Assembly (NCBI GenBank): GCA_020137815.1
Contig: CM035355.1
Span: forward strand, 62,001-126,000
DNA length: 64,000 nt
Direction of reading: 5' to 3'
DNA from: Hormiphora californensis
Lineage: Eukaryota; Ctenophora; Tentaculata; Cydippida; Pleurobrachiidae
Shown: one piece after another, positions 21,135-31,917 of the stretch
Position numbering within the stretch: the first letter of the stretch is position 1
Layout: each line of letters starts with the position of its first letter
Program-made: the position numbers and the translations under genes
The notes under the pieces: model-generated
What the model saw: only the letters and a program-made list of their open reading frames with translations
Database searches by the model: none
Told to the model about the DNA's origin: nothing

Positions 21135-21156
21135 CTCCCCTCTCTTTCCTTTTCCG
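21135..21156 (-). promoter_or_regulatory. Polypurine tract (second-strand primer)
   Basis: On the element strand GGAAAAGGAAAGAGAGGGG directly abuts the 3' LTR, the expected position of the plus-strand primer in LTR retrotransposons. Confidence 0.75.
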
Positions 21157-21479
21157 AATCGAGAGATGAGCAAGCAGGAGATTCAGGTCCGGCAAACTAC
21201 AGGTCAGGGCTAAAAATGAACACTGTCATGAGTGGCTGGATGTGAAAAAATAAAATGGCAGGGAAAAGAAAAATGCCAGTCGGCTAATAAACTCGTGACA
21301 AAGCATCAGGTGAGTTGAAATAAGTGAAGAACAAAAATCTATCACTGGGTAAAATAAGTAGTGAAAGTCAGGTGAGTTAAATATACACACTGGGTGAGTA
21401 GTAAGAAAACGGGTTAAGAAGTAAAAACTGGGTTAAAATAAGGTGAGATAAAATACAAAAGTAGGGATAAAGTAAACGG

Positions 21480-24400
21480 TTACAGCATTCCGTTGATAAC
21501 GTCCGGGTTCACTCCTCTCTTTGTCAGGATGTCAGCGGGGTTCAACTTTGATTGAATCCAAGAGACTGTGACTTCCCCTCTCTCGATTCTCTCTTGAACT
21601 TCTCGTAACGTGAGAATTGTTGACTTATCTTCAGGGGTTGAAGACACCTTGTTTGCAGAGTCAACAACTTGTTTGGAGTCAGTGAAAATCTTGATTCCCG
21701 GGTCAAAAGTGAGTTCTCTCAAGAAGGATTGGATCAGGATTGCATATCCCAAACCATCACTCACTGCATAGAGTTCTGCTGCGTAGACACTTTTCACAAC
21801 ACGTTTAACCTTGTTGGAACTGTAGGCTATCAGGTTAGCGTGAGAGTTGTCTCCTGTTTCAGTTTGAGGGTCTCCCCAGAAAAGAATGACACCTTCCCCG
21901 GTTTTCTTGTCATGGAGATTTCCAAGACTAGCGTCTGTAAAAACTGAAATATTAGCGTTAGTGTGAAAAATAGGGGAAAAAGTAATCTTTGTTGGGGATA
22001 AATTCTTGACAATCTTCTTCAGCTCTTTGAATTGTTTCCCAGTCCACGGTGATGTCGTAGTAATGTCAAGAAGGCTAAAACAGATCTGTGGCATGGTCTG
22101 TGTTGCCAGCCAATTCAACTTTCCAATCACAGTCCTCATGAGAGATTGGAGGTTATCGTCAACTTCTTCACTATTCTGGGGCACAGGTTTGACAGAATTC
22201 AACTTTTCCATCATACTGTCTCTGACATAGTTACAGTACTGCTCCTGTGTGACGAATATGTTGTTTCCTTGCTGTTTGACTTGCCAGCCAAGGTAGTTGA
22301 AATCGGTTATCTCCACTCGTCCTATCTTGTATCTGTTCAGGGCGGGTTCCACTTTAGCGAAGAAATTGTGGTCACCTGTCATCAGAATGTCATCAACATG
22401 GACAACTAGTAATCCTTCTAGCTTTCCATCATCTCCGATGGTGAAGAATACGTTTTTGTCAATTTTAGATTGACGGAGAGTCTTCTTCAGAGTTGCAGAG
22501 AGAGAAAAATACCATTTTCTACCAGCGTCTCCTAGTCCATACAGGGGTTTCAGAAGTTTCCACAACACTCCTTGTTTCCTCATGGAATTAGGTGGTTTAA
22601 CATACACCTCTCTTGACATAGTGTCTGATTGCAAATAAGCGCTTGCTACATCAACACTCTTCAGGTTCCAGTTGGTTGTAGTAGACAGACTGAGTAGAGT
22701 TCTCACTGCATACTTTGTTACAGTTGGGGATTGGGTTTGGTCCTCTAACTTTTCCTCGAATCCACGGGCAACTAGACGGGCCTTGACTGTCCCATCATCC
22801 TTTCGGGTTATAACCCATCGGGTGCTTACCCGGTCCTGTCCTGTGTCAGGCACTTCTTCAAATGCTTTAAACTCCTCCAGTTTATCGATCTCTTTCCTTC
22901 GTGCTAATTGCACTTCCTCTTTACCCATCTTTGATGCTGCTAGGAGAATTTCATCATGTTCGGGACTGAAGGGTTCTTGATCATCTGGGGGTTTTCTGGG
23001 ACTGTCCTCTCTGGGATCTGTAGTCTCAGGTAAAAGTACCTGCTTCTGCTCAACATGATCATCAAGATTCTGGAGCTGTTCACTTTCTGGAACATTTATC
23101 TCAGGGGCAGATCCACTTTCTTGGGATCCTTCCTCAACCGGATTATCAGGATTCGGAGGCTGTTCACTTTCTGGAACATTGTTCTCTTGGACAGATCCAC
23201 TTTGGGATTCTTCCTCTACCGCGTTACCATTTTTAGTAACTTCAATCACTGTGTGTTCACTTTCGGAATCTGATACAGGATGTGTTGCTGCGGGGGTGTC
23301 TCTATGAGTTTTACTCCTCAATCCGAAATCTCTTGCTGGGGGTGTCACTTTGGGTTTCTTCTTCTTGGGCTTCTTCTTCTGTACTACCTTGGGCTCGGTT
23401 GGCCTATCCTCGGGTTCATCTTCCTCACTTGAGTCTCCCAGTGCTAATCGCGAATTGGGGACTGTCCTCTGGTTCTGGTCTTTTCGCTCATGGACTAGCC
23501 TCACTTTACAAGGATGTGCACGTAGTAGTGCTCCACCGTGCTTGATTAAAACATTGTTATCGATCATTCCAACAACTGTAGCGGGTCCCAACCAGGTTTT
23601 GTGAGCTTCACGCTTGTAGAATACCTTATCTCCCTGGACATAGGTATGTTGATCCTGTGTTGGTCCGGCACTATTTAGTGCTCGTTTCAGTCTGGAAGAA
23701 TTTTCCAATTCGATAAACTTTAATCGGGCTGTCTTCATGGCTTGTAGATTCTTCACTACTAATTCATCTCCGTGAGCATTTCCTCCGTGAGCAGGTAGGC
23801 ATTCTTCTGAGTCCAATACGTGTGGAAAGGTAGGAGCTGTGCCAAAAACTAGTTGATGTGGTGAAAATCCCATCTGATTGCTTAGCTGGTTCTTAGCATT
23901 GCTAGACCAAGCACAAGCTACTGGTATAGTGCATCCAGTGTCATCACGAGTTTTGACAACCATGTCTCCAAGAATTCCGTTGTGTCTCTCAGTGAGACCA
24001 TTGCACCATGGGCTCTCAGCTGGGGTAGCTTTCAAGTCAATATCTAGGCGGCTTGCCATCTCTAGGATAACTTCGTTGGTGAATTCTCCTCCGTTGTCCG
24101 ATAGGATCCTCTTGGGGCGACCAAAGATAGAAATCCAACATGTGAAGAATTTCTGAACACATTCTTCTGCTGATTTGTTCTCAATTGGGACCATAACACT
24201 GTACCTGGTTAGTGTATCAATGATATGAATAGTCCACTTTGATTCACCCGAGCTGAATTTCAACATCTTTAAATCCATTGCAACACACTCATTGAAAGTG
24301 TTCCCGAGAGGTAATGCAACTTTCCTCCTAGGTTTGGATCGTTGATGCTCCATGCATTGTTGGCATTCAAGTGCAACTTGGTGAAGTTCTCGACAAATCT

Positions 24401-25715
24401 CTTCCTTGTTGGGGTGATTGGAAGATTTAGCTACCTCCTGGATTTTCGCAGTCGAGCCATGGGCAAAGTAACGATGGAGTTTCTGGGCAATCTTTCTGGG
24501 TGATGTGGTACCTGAATCCGAAGATGTTAAAAGAGTAGTTGGAGAAAGTTTGGAGTTTAAATCAATTGTGACGTGACCACTATCAGTGAGATGTAACTGT
24601 GTTTGTTTACCCGAGACCTGTAGCACGTCGTTCCCAAAATCAATCACCGCTCCTCTCTCGCTAAGTAAAGCTCTGGATAAAAGAGGTGGGATGTTAAGGT
24701 CTAGGACAAACACGGGTACTTCATCACATGACAAACCAAATATATCTGTGGGGATATACGCAATCGATTTAGACGTTACAGATTTGGAATCACCAAAAGT
24801 AAAATGTCTCTCACTGACAGTCTCTCTCTTACAACGTATACAAGATTCACTCTCAAATTTACGTAACCAATTTGCACCACACACTGAGATAGCTGCACCA
24901 GTGTCCAAAATCGCTCTCAGGCCACATTGTTCAGTTAGTGAAAGAATATACTCTGTACCGACAACCATCTTGAAAACTCCGTGCTGCCTGCCGCCACCAC
25001 GGCCACCACGATTACCACGACTACCACCACTGCCACCATATTTCGACTCCTTCCTGGTGCTATTCTTCTTTAGACAGTTGGAGGCCACATGGCCGGGTTT
25101 TCTACAGTTAAAACATACAATCAGAGTTAATGATTCTGTTTCAGTTTTCTCAGAGTTAGAAACTGCACCGTTTGACTCGGGAAGGTTGGCACCAAAAGTC
25201 CTTTTCATCGATTGAATCATGTCCTCTAAACGAATATTAGGACAAGTTGCTCGTAGAAGGCGTTTTTGCTCCGGGGTTAAATTTGCTTGTTCAAGGAGTC
25301 TATAGGCAAGGATCTGAGATCCGTAGATAGCATCTTGAGTCTCCACTTCACACCTCTGCTTCAACTCATTGAGCCGTGTTGAGAACTCCGAAATGAATTC
25401 AGGAATGGGCTGATCGGCTGGTCGTACAAATTGTTCAAAACGTTCAATGGCAGTAAACAAGCTTGCGGTTTTGTCTCTACCAAAGACTTTTTCCAATGAC
25501 CCGAGTAGATATGATACACCATCCTCAGTCTGAAGTTTCGCAATTTCGAGTCCCAATGCGTGTTCCTTCGCAGATCCCGTGAGGACGTATGCGAGGCGAG
25601 CAGCTTGGCTCTTTACCGGACAAGTTGTACCAGCAATCCATAGAAGAACATCCCTTCTGTAGGCATCGAATGGCAACTCGGCGTTGAAACTGGGAGGATG
25701 GATGTCTGACGGCAT
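21480..25715 (-). CDS. Gag-Pol polyprotein of Ty1/copia retrotransposon
   Basis: A single 1411-residue frame. Gag occupies about residues 1-195, followed by a zinc knuckle CFNCRKPGHVASNC (about 200-214) and a glycine/arginine-rich linker. The protease DTGA lies near 270. An HHCC-type zinc-binding region precedes the integrase core (MDLK near 480, SDNGGEF near 538, TERHNG about 35 residues later). An acidic proline-rich linker follows, then reverse transcriptase with VARGFEE, PLYGLGDAGRKWY and HVDD (near 1105; copia elements usually have YVDD). RNase H has FTDAS, AAELYAV, FTDSKQ and LNPADILTK before the stop. The start ATG at 25715 is only about 14 nt beyond the primer site, so no separate leader exists. 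No frameshift or stop was seen, so it may be functional. Confidence 0.92.
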   Translation of the reverse strand: MPSDIHPPSFNAELPFDAYRRDVLLWIAGTTCPVKSQAARLAYVLTGSAKEHALGLEIAKLQTEDGVSYLLGSLEKVFGRDKTASLFTAIERFEQFVRPADQPIPEFISEFSTRLNELKQRCEVETQDAIYGSQILAYRLLEQANLTPEQKRLLRATCPNIRLEDMIQSMKRTFGANLPESNGAVSNSEKTETESLTLIVCFNCRKPGHVASNCLKKNSTRKESKYGGSGGSRGNRGGRGGGRQHGVFKMVVGTEYILSLTEQCGLRAILDTGAAISVCGANWLRKFESESCIRCKRETVSERHFTFGDSKSVTSKSIAYIPTDIFGLSCDEVPVFVLDLNIPPLLSRALLSERGAVIDFGNDVLQVSGKQTQLHLTDSGHVTIDLNSKLSPTTLLTSSDSGTTSPRKIAQKLHRYFAHGSTAKIQEVAKSSNHPNKEEICRELHQVALECQQCMEHQRSKPRRKVALPLGNTFNECVAMDLKMLKFSSGESKWTIHIIDTLTRYSVMVPIENKSAEECVQKFFTCWISIFGRPKRILSDNGGEFTNEVILEMASRLDIDLKATPAESPWCNGLTERHNGILGDMVVKTRDDTGCTIPVACAWSSNAKNQLSNQMGFSPHQLVFGTAPTFPHVLDSEECLPAHGGNAHGDELVVKNLQAMKTARLKFIELENSSRLKRALNSAGPTQDQHTYVQGDKVFYKREAHKTWLGPATVVGMIDNNVLIKHGGALLRAHPCKVRLVHERKDQNQRTVPNSRLALGDSSEEDEPEDRPTEPKVVQKKKPKKKKPKVTPPARDFGLRSKTHRDTPAATHPVSDSESEHTVIEVTKNGNAVEEESQSGSVQENNVPESEQPPNPDNPVEEGSQESGSAPEINVPESEQLQNLDDHVEQKQVLLPETTDPREDSPRKPPDDQEPFSPEHDEILLAASKMGKEEVQLARRKEIDKLEEFKAFEEVPDTGQDRVSTRWVITRKDDGTVKARLVARGFEEKLEDQTQSPTVTKYAVRTLLSLSTTTNWNLKSVDVASAYLQSDTMSREVYVKPPNSMRKQGVLWKLLKPLYGLGDAGRKWYFSLSATLKKTLRQSKIDKNVFFTIGDDGKLEGLLVVHVDDILMTGDHNFFAKVEPALNRYKIGRVEITDFNYLGWQVKQQGNNIFVTQEQYCNYVRDSMMEKLNSVKPVPQNSEEVDDNLQSLMRTVIGKLNWLATQTMPQICFSLLDITTTSPWTGKQFKELKKIVKNLSPTKITFSPIFHTNANISVFTDASLGNLHDKKTGEGVILFWGDPQTETGDNSHANLIAYSSNKVKRVVKSVYAAELYAVSDGLGYAILIQSFLRELTFDPGIKIFTDSKQVVDSANKVSSTPEDKSTILTLREVQERIERGEVTVSWIQSKLNPADILTKRGVNPDVINGML

Positions 25716-25728
25716 CGAATTGCACTTG

Positions 25729-25737
25729 CTGCTACCA
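25729..25737 (-). promoter_or_regulatory. Primer-binding site, initiator-Met tRNA type
   Basis: One base inside the 5' LTR the element strand reads TGGTAGCAG, matching the first nine bases expected for the 3' end of metazoan initiator-Met tRNA. Such a primer is usual for Ty1/copia elements. Confidence 0.7.
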
Positions 25738-25738
25738 C

Positions 25739-26101
25739 TGTTTCGGGGTGCTCTGGGGGTTTACAGGGGCCAGGGGCGTTGGGTGACCGTACCGATGTAT
25801 TTCCGTAGACAAAGATAAACACAGGATCTTACAAAGGTGAGAAGAAGGTTTCAAGGTAAACGAAGGTATAGATTGATAGGAAGAATCTGACAAACTTTCT
25901 TGCATTCTCACAAAACATCTGAGGTAAAACATCTCTCGCGCGGCGGAATATGGCGTGATTCCGCGCTCGCGATATCTCACAACACATTTGGAACTCTCGC
26001 GCGTTCCATACAAACACTCAAGAAAACTGTGCCACACTCATGGCACACATCGCACACACACGTTACACACACAAACAAACTATCAGTTCACACCTATCAC
26101 A
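25739..26101 (-). repeat. 5' LTR of the copia element (363 bp)
   Basis: TG...CA ended and the same sequence as the 3' LTR with an additional 18 bp. It includes a CTCTCGCGCG palindromic patch repeated near 25935 and 25995. Transcription would start here and run leftward. Confidence 0.85.
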
Positions 26102-26266
26102 AAGAAAGCTAAGAAAACGGGATACACCTACGACCAATGCATCCGTTATCTTCGACTCAGACTATCTTTCGCCTAGGTGCGATCAATAACTGTTTCCATC
26201 AGGGGGCATCGGGGTAGATTGAGGGGCGAGGGCAACAGGGACGAGCAGCTATATCAAGTGGGGTAA
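26102..26266 (+). pseudogene. C-terminal domain of a retroelement protein, downstream part
   Basis: After the AAGAA duplication the frame continues the domain begun at 20488: KKTGYTYDQCIRYLRLRLSFA, matching the ...YxxxxxxLRxxLSFxLLR pattern known from this protein type. An in-frame TAG (26174-26176) interrupts it, then SITVSIRGHRGRLRG follows to a TAA at 26264-26266. It was therefore already decaying, or decayed after the copia insertion. Confidence 0.55.
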
Positions 26267-27379
26267 TAGACTCATTTTATTTTTAATTTATTACAGTTTT
26301 TATCATTGTTAAGTGTCTATACTATTTATATTCAGGCCGATGTTGGCCGCCACCCCCCCACTACATCGTCCGTCCCCGGGACAGAAACCTCTAAATCCAG
26401 CCGTTTTTGCTCAGTTTGGTTTTACTTTCCGTTCTGCTTGAAATATCGACTTTGCCTATAACTAATTAATTAATTAATTTTGACTATTCCCACTTTTTGC
26501 AGATCATTTTTTATGCATGAAGAACATTCCTACAAAGTTTCAAGTCGATATTTCAAGCAGAACGGAAAATAGAAACGGTGCAGGGGCACGGTGCCCCTGC
26601 ACATGGCATTTCATACACGAACTGTGGCCACACCGTTTGACATTTTCACCTAAAATTTTGTATGCATGTTCCACTAGTACAATTACGAATCATAAATGAG
26701 CATTTGGTGTATGTGAAAGTAATGAAAATAGTATATATGTATTTCAGGTATGACGACATGAAACACTGCAGTACTATTCTCCACACGATCCCCTCCATTG
26801 TGCATAATGAAATGGATAAATTTTCATCCAGTTGCTGTCGATTGAACTCGATAGAGTTCGATTGATTTACCATGACAACGGAGTTGGTTACCATAGCAAC
26901 CAGGGAATCCGTTATAAAATGGTCCTTTCTTGCTATAAACTCCACCTTTAGTTCAAATTTGAGCACCTCTAAAACCAATAAGAGCACTTACTTAATTAAT
27001 GATTAAGGGCATTTCACAGTTTGGTGCCATTATTTTGTCTCTATTTTTAATAGGATTTTTGGATGAGACTGAAAGTATGGGATCATTTGAGAAGTAGTGA
27101 AGATTTAAAATATGTTAGCAACTTGCCGGTTCGACAAACTAAACCCCTATAATTCCAACTTCGGGTCGGACGAGGGGAAGCTTGCCTTTTGCGAGCATAT
27201 CACTGACGTGACGTTACGCGATTTGGACCACACTCGAGTTGCTATTTCAAGGCCGAGACTTCTAAACTCTGTATGATCTTTTTAGCACACGTGCCTTCGG
27301 CATTCACCCGGGCAGGGAAAAATTCAACCGGTAGTGATTTCCGGTCGTGAGATTTTCTTTTTCCGTCTTTGACGGCTTG
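26267..27379. other. Non-coding stretch with two hairpins
   Basis: Contains an inverted repeat TTCCGTTCTGCTTGAAATATCG (first 20 matching) near 26427 and 26546, around an AATTAATTAATT tract, and a 12-bp stem GTGCAGGGGCAC with its complement at about 26578-26602. The rest, including 26640-27380, shows no element or gene I recognise. Confidence 0.4.
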
Positions 27380-27383
27380 TTAA

Positions 27384-27721
27384 AGTGAGAGAGAACAGCA
27401 GGGATTTTCACAAAAAGTTATCTGGATACTCCTTGATCGCTAACTAAAACTTAAGTGAAAACCGCATGTCTCTGATCTAGCATGTTTTTGAAAATCGAGC
27501 TAACACATGAGAGACGCACCATTATGGGCCTATTATTTGGGCGTAAATGCATATTGTACATGCAGTTACGCCCATTATGGGCCCATTATGGTGCGACTCG
27601 CATGTGTTAGCTAAATTTTCAAAAACATGCTAGAGACATGCGGTTTTCACTAAAGTTTTAGTTAGCCATCAAGGAGTATCCAGATAAATTTTTGTGAAAA
27701 TCCCTGCTGTTCTCTCTCACT
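27384..27721. mobile_element. Palindromic MITE (AGTGAGAGAGAACAGC family), full copy
   Basis: TTAA at 27380-27383, end AGTGAGAGAGAACAGCAGGG, arms of about 165 bp meeting at a centre with GGGCGTAA / TTACGCCC. The right flank has lost the TTAA (CAAA). A half copy lies at 60391-60593, inside a retroelement ORF. The terminal AGTGAGAG is shared with the 467-473 bp MITEs at 19950 and 53398. Confidence 0.75.
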
Positions 27722-28396
27722 CAAAGGGCCTAAAAACCCAAATTTTAATTAATTATTTTGAACACTCCATCGTAACAAGCATGCTATTGGAGTCCCAAAA
27801 AGCATAGGCACACGCCACATGGACCCCAGGTGAGCCCAGGGGGAGCCCCTCAAGTTTGGGCCCCTTTGGGGTCCCCTTGTGAGGATATCAAATTGGCCAC
27901 AAATTTTTTGGCGTTTTTTAGTTGAGTGTGCTACAGAGCTCTTTGACCATAAATTCTGAATAGGGTAAGCCAGGGCAAAATGGTTAACTTTTTACTTAAT
28001 CGGTTCTCACCCCCGTTTAAAAAAGATAAGATAAAAAAAATTATATAGGATTAAAGTTTATTATTTTATCGTTCAAATAAGATAAATTTCAACTATAGTT
28101 ACTATCATTTACTTAATTAGGGTAGACACTGGCTATTTGAAACAGCTGCTAACTTGAAACAGTGTCTGTCAATCTGAAACACGCGCACTGGCTATTTGAA
28201 ACGGGTTCCCGATCATGTGTTTGACATTTTACATTGCGTGTTATCTGCTCTCTGATTGGGTGATATCGTGTGACGTGTGCTGCTGCAGCAGAGGGAGAGA
28301 TGTATCTTACAAACACTGCAGTGTGTGAAGGGTCTTCAATCAAGACTCTTCATGGTTAGATAATATTTTGTGTGTAGCAGTGCCGTTTGTACAGTG

Positions 28397-29174
28397 TAGT
28401 GGTTTTCAGTACCTCTTATACTGGTAAATCCGTATAGAAACAATCCTTGTGTTTTAGTAGCGATCACTCCGTATATCTTGCACTGACCCAGTATTACCAC
28501 ACATTAATTGTGCAATTGGCACTATGGGATTTCTCCACTGCGGCCGGCACTGTGAGTAATCAGCCACTATATAAGCTACCCATTGGGTGCGCCTCAAGTA
28601 AGGGCCTTTTGATAACCCACCCGGCTTCGCCGTGTGGCTCATTTCGCCACTTTCAACGTCAATAACACGGTTGCCATGGCAACTGAATTGGTAAACATGG
28701 TGACTGGCATGTTAAAAGCCATTCGAAAATATAAATTAACTTCCACTGGAAGTTCCAAAAGTGTGAATGACAGCTTCACAGCTTTCGTCATATAAAGTGT
28801 TTTATGAAGGAGCAGTCTGTCGCTTAGATACCGCCTAACGAACGACCACCACTTCGACGCGACATCTCCTATACCCAGCCGGAGATTAGCTAAACATTGA
28901 GCTTGCTGAATGCGTGTGTGTGTGTTTGCTCATTACCTCCCGGTGCTACAACCCCTCTACTAATGTATTGACTGGTTAGCAACCAAGATGTAGCTTATAT
29001 AGTGGCTGATTACTCACAGTGCCGGCCGCAGTGGAGAAATCCCATAGTGCCAATTGCACAATTAATGTGTGGTAATACTGGGTCAGTGCAAGATATACGG
29101 AGTGATCGCTACTAAAACACAAGGATTGTTTCTATACGGATTTACCAGTATAAGAGGTACTGAAAACCACTACT
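28397..29174. repeat. Internal palindrome, arms of about 185 bp
   Basis: 28397-28582 is the nearly exact reverse complement of about 28990-29174, starting TAGTGGTTTTCAGTACC. The high identity suggests a separate young insertion within the 28120-29819 element. Confidence 0.7.
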
Positions 29175-29454
29175 AGTGGTTGGGAGTAATGGCCGAGTAT
29201 ATATGAGAGCTTAGTGGACCCCCGGTTACAGGCAATGTTAACGGGGAGCGAAGCTAAGACGGTCCCTGTGACCCCCCAACCTTTTAAACTTGTATATCCT
29301 AATAGACTTGACATGTGGGCAGTAGCGATCCTACTATATCTTGCCAGTACCTCAGCACTATACCCAGCCGGAGAATAGCTAAACATTGAGCTTGCTCAAT
29401 GCGTGTGTGTGTGTTTACTCATTACCTCCCGGTGCTACAACCCCTCTACTAATT
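28869..29454 (+). repeat. Direct repeat pair of about 100 bp
   Basis: The segment beginning CTATACCCAGCCGGAG and ending CAACCCCTCTACTAAT occurs at about 28869-28967 (inside the palindrome centre) and again at about 29348-29454 (outside it), with only a few differences and a (TG)n tract in both. It may mark a partial duplication when the palindrome formed. Confidence 0.65.
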
Positions 29455-30599
29455 TTTGGAAACATTCACTGCACCAAGCACATGTAACAAAATTCAGATT
29501 TCAGACATGGAATGGCTCTGTACAACCCTTTTCTAACTATTCCATGTCGAAAGTCTCGGTTTCGTGGACGAATTGAGGGAGATACGGCTGTTTCAAATTA
29601 GCAGACTGAGGCGGGCTAATTGAAACAGCAAATTTGGATAGATATCACGTGACCCTGACCCCGGAAGACAAAATGAGACATCTCAAACCAATTCAAAAAC
29701 TACCCTGGCCCCTGGGACTGTCTCGGTAACATAGGGTGAACAAATTTTGGGTTCGACTTGATTTGTGGACACGCAAAGGAAAAAAGTGAAAAACTGTTTC
29801 AAATAGCCAGTGTCTACCCTAAATACCTAATTTAAAAATTTTGGTAGGCAAAATTGGTACCGGGGCAAAATGGTTAACTCGCCCGTAGCGCCAAAACTAA
29901 GCATTTTCGAGTATATGTTTGTTTATAAGTCATATATAAACCTGGCCATTCCGGAGCGGATTCTATAAGGAAAAATCCATTGGGTCACCCAATTAGCCAC
30001 AATCAGCATACCCATCTTGGCACACACAAAAAACGCGTCTAGACGTCATATTTCACTAATTCGCCCATAACTCCAAAACTAAGCATTTGAGACCACATTT
30101 TGCCTCATAAGTCATATATAAACATGGTCTTATGAAGCAACATATGGTATAAAATGCTTAGTTTTGGAGTTATAACTCATAAATGGCGAATTAATGAAAT
30201 ATGACGTCTTTTGTGTGTGCCAAGATGGGTATGCTGATTGTGGCTAATTGGGTGACCCAAATGATTTTTCCTTACAGAATCCGCTCCGGAATGGCCAGAT
30301 TTATATGACTTATGAACAAACATATACTCTAAAATGCTTAGTTTTGGCGCTACGGGCGAGTTAACCATTTTGCCCCGGTACCAATTTTGCCTACCAAAAT
30401 TTTTAAATTAGGTATTTAATTAAGTAAATGATGGTCCCTAGAGTTGAAATTTATCTTATATGTATTATTATTTGAACGATAAAATAATGAACTTTAATCC
30501 TATATAATTTTTTTCATCTTATCTTTTTTTAACGGGGGTGAGAGCCGATTAAGTAAAAAGTAAAAGTAAAACCATTTTGCCCCGGTTTACCCTATATAA

Positions 30600-31260
30600 T
30601 TCAGCGGGGGGAACTCAGAAATGAGTTCTTCGTGCCAGCTGAGCTCTTCAAGCTCAGTCCAGTTGCCGTGGACCTGGTTGGCTGATGGTCCAGTGATTAC
30701 GGTCAAATCACACCGGCTCTCTCCCCAAGTACGGGGAGTAAACTTTGCCAGAGACTTTGCCGGACTCAATTATGGCACCGAGCTCTTGCAGTGAAACTAT
30801 ACCAGTTGAACTGATAATCTCACCCCCGCCAGTAACTTTGTTACGCATGGCACCGAGCTCTTGCAGTGCAACTGATCCCAGTTGAACTGATAATCTCACT
30901 TGAAATAGGGTCTATCCCTAGGTTGAGTAAACGGAATTTATTAAATTAAATCCCAGTTACTAAGCCTACTTAATCGCGGTCGCTGATGACCATTATGAAT
31001 CAGCGCATAACCTCCATGATAACAATGGCTAGACTACCGGGACATTGCCGAGAATATTCTCACTCCCGACCAAACACTCGACCTGAAAAAACTCACCTAA
31101 CTTGCAGCCAGATGCAACCACCCCTAACCATCCTGATCTGAAACAGGTAACAGAGTCGAGACTGTTACGAGGGACTACACACACGCACATCTACCTTAGG
31201 ACCCGCGAGTAATGGGGCAGGTCTGGGCCCACTCGGCCACCCCGCCTCCTTAGGCAAGTA
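30600..31260. repeat. Dispersed repeat of unknown type, left part of copy 1
   Basis: Homologous to 62722-63511 with moderate divergence (shared CAGCGGGGGGAACTCAG, GACCTGGTTGGCTGATGG, GGGGCAGGTCTGGGCC). It contains an internal duplicate of CACCGAGCTCTTGCAGTG (30778 and 30851). It is interrupted at a TA (31259-31260) by the pogo-ended element and resumes at 37025. No function recognised. Confidence 0.65.
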
Positions 31261-31917
31261 CAGTCGGACCCCGATTTAACGGCCCCCGATTTAGCGGCAC
31301 CCCGATTTAACGGCAGGATAAATTTCCCCCCAAAATTTTTTGAAATTTATTTTTTTGAAATTTTTTTTGAAATTTTTTTTAAAAACCACGTCCGAATCGT
31401 GTTTCGAATCGGTGCATGTCTTGCCGTAGTTAGGGGCGGGAATGGAAAATTTCTCCCCGAATTGGAAAAAAAATGGTACCAGCCAATTTCTTCACCAATG
31501 TGTCCCAAATGGTCCCCAGAAACACCAAAAAGTTTTGTCCGGCTCGGGATGAAGGGCAGAGGGTCCATTTCCGGGTTTATATGCATGCGCATCAAGTACT
31601 CAATCAATCAATCAATCAATCAACCCCCTGTGGGGGGGGGATAAAAAATCTTGAAAATTGGAGTTTTGGTCCCGGAAAAAGGGTCTACTCCGACCGGAAA
31701 CGTCGTGTTAGTGGGGGTAGAGCATGTCAAATTTATCATTAAACCATTCGCTAATGAGATAATTACATAATTAGTATACTAATTATCGAAAAATCGTAAA
31801 AATTGGAGTTTTGGACCCGAAAATGACTCACCCCGACCGGAAACCGCGTGTTAGTGGGGGTAGAGCAGGTCAAAATTACCCTCAAACCATTTGCTGATGA
31901 TATAATTACATAATTAG

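Larger units (their letters stand above)
20790..26101 (-). mobile_element. Ty1/copia LTR retrotransposon, structurally complete
   Basis: Two LTRs, a primer-binding site, a polypurine tract and one uninterrupted Gag-Pol frame, with a 5-bp duplication AAGAA at 20785-20789 and 26102-26106. Protease-integrase-RT-RNase H order makes it Ty1/copia. By eye the LTRs show no substitutions and differ only by an 18-bp indel, so the insertion is young. It landed inside another retroelement's coding region. Confidence 0.9.
28120..29819. mobile_element. TA-flanked element (GGGTAGACACTGGCTATTTG ends)
   Basis: TIRs GGGTAGACACTGGCTATTTG with complement, duplicated TA at 28118-28119 and 29820-29821; the undisturbed right arm of the host palindrome shows the original site. 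The right 350 bp recurs alone at about 46480-46642 and 54290-54602. No transposase is visible. TTTGAAAC words recur near both ends. Confidence 0.75.
27963..30592. mobile_element. TA-flanked palindromic element (GGGTAAACCGGGGCAAAATGG ends)
   Basis: TA at 27961-27962 and 30593-30594; ends GGGTAAGCCAGGGCAAAATG and complement. Arms run from 27963 to 28117 plus 29822-30110, against 30115-30592. Removing the 1.7-kb insertion leaves a 930-bp palindrome with a centre near 30113. Non-coding. Probably mobilised by a Tc1/mariner-type enzyme. Confidence 0.75.

Noticed and set aside
24586-25215. 209-codon plus-strand frame opposite the copia Gag
   Set aside because: Shadow of the intact Gag-Pol frame on the other strand.
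26646-26987. 113-codon minus-strand frame
   Set aside because: AT-rich, irregular composition and no recognisable domain; on present evidence a chance frame.
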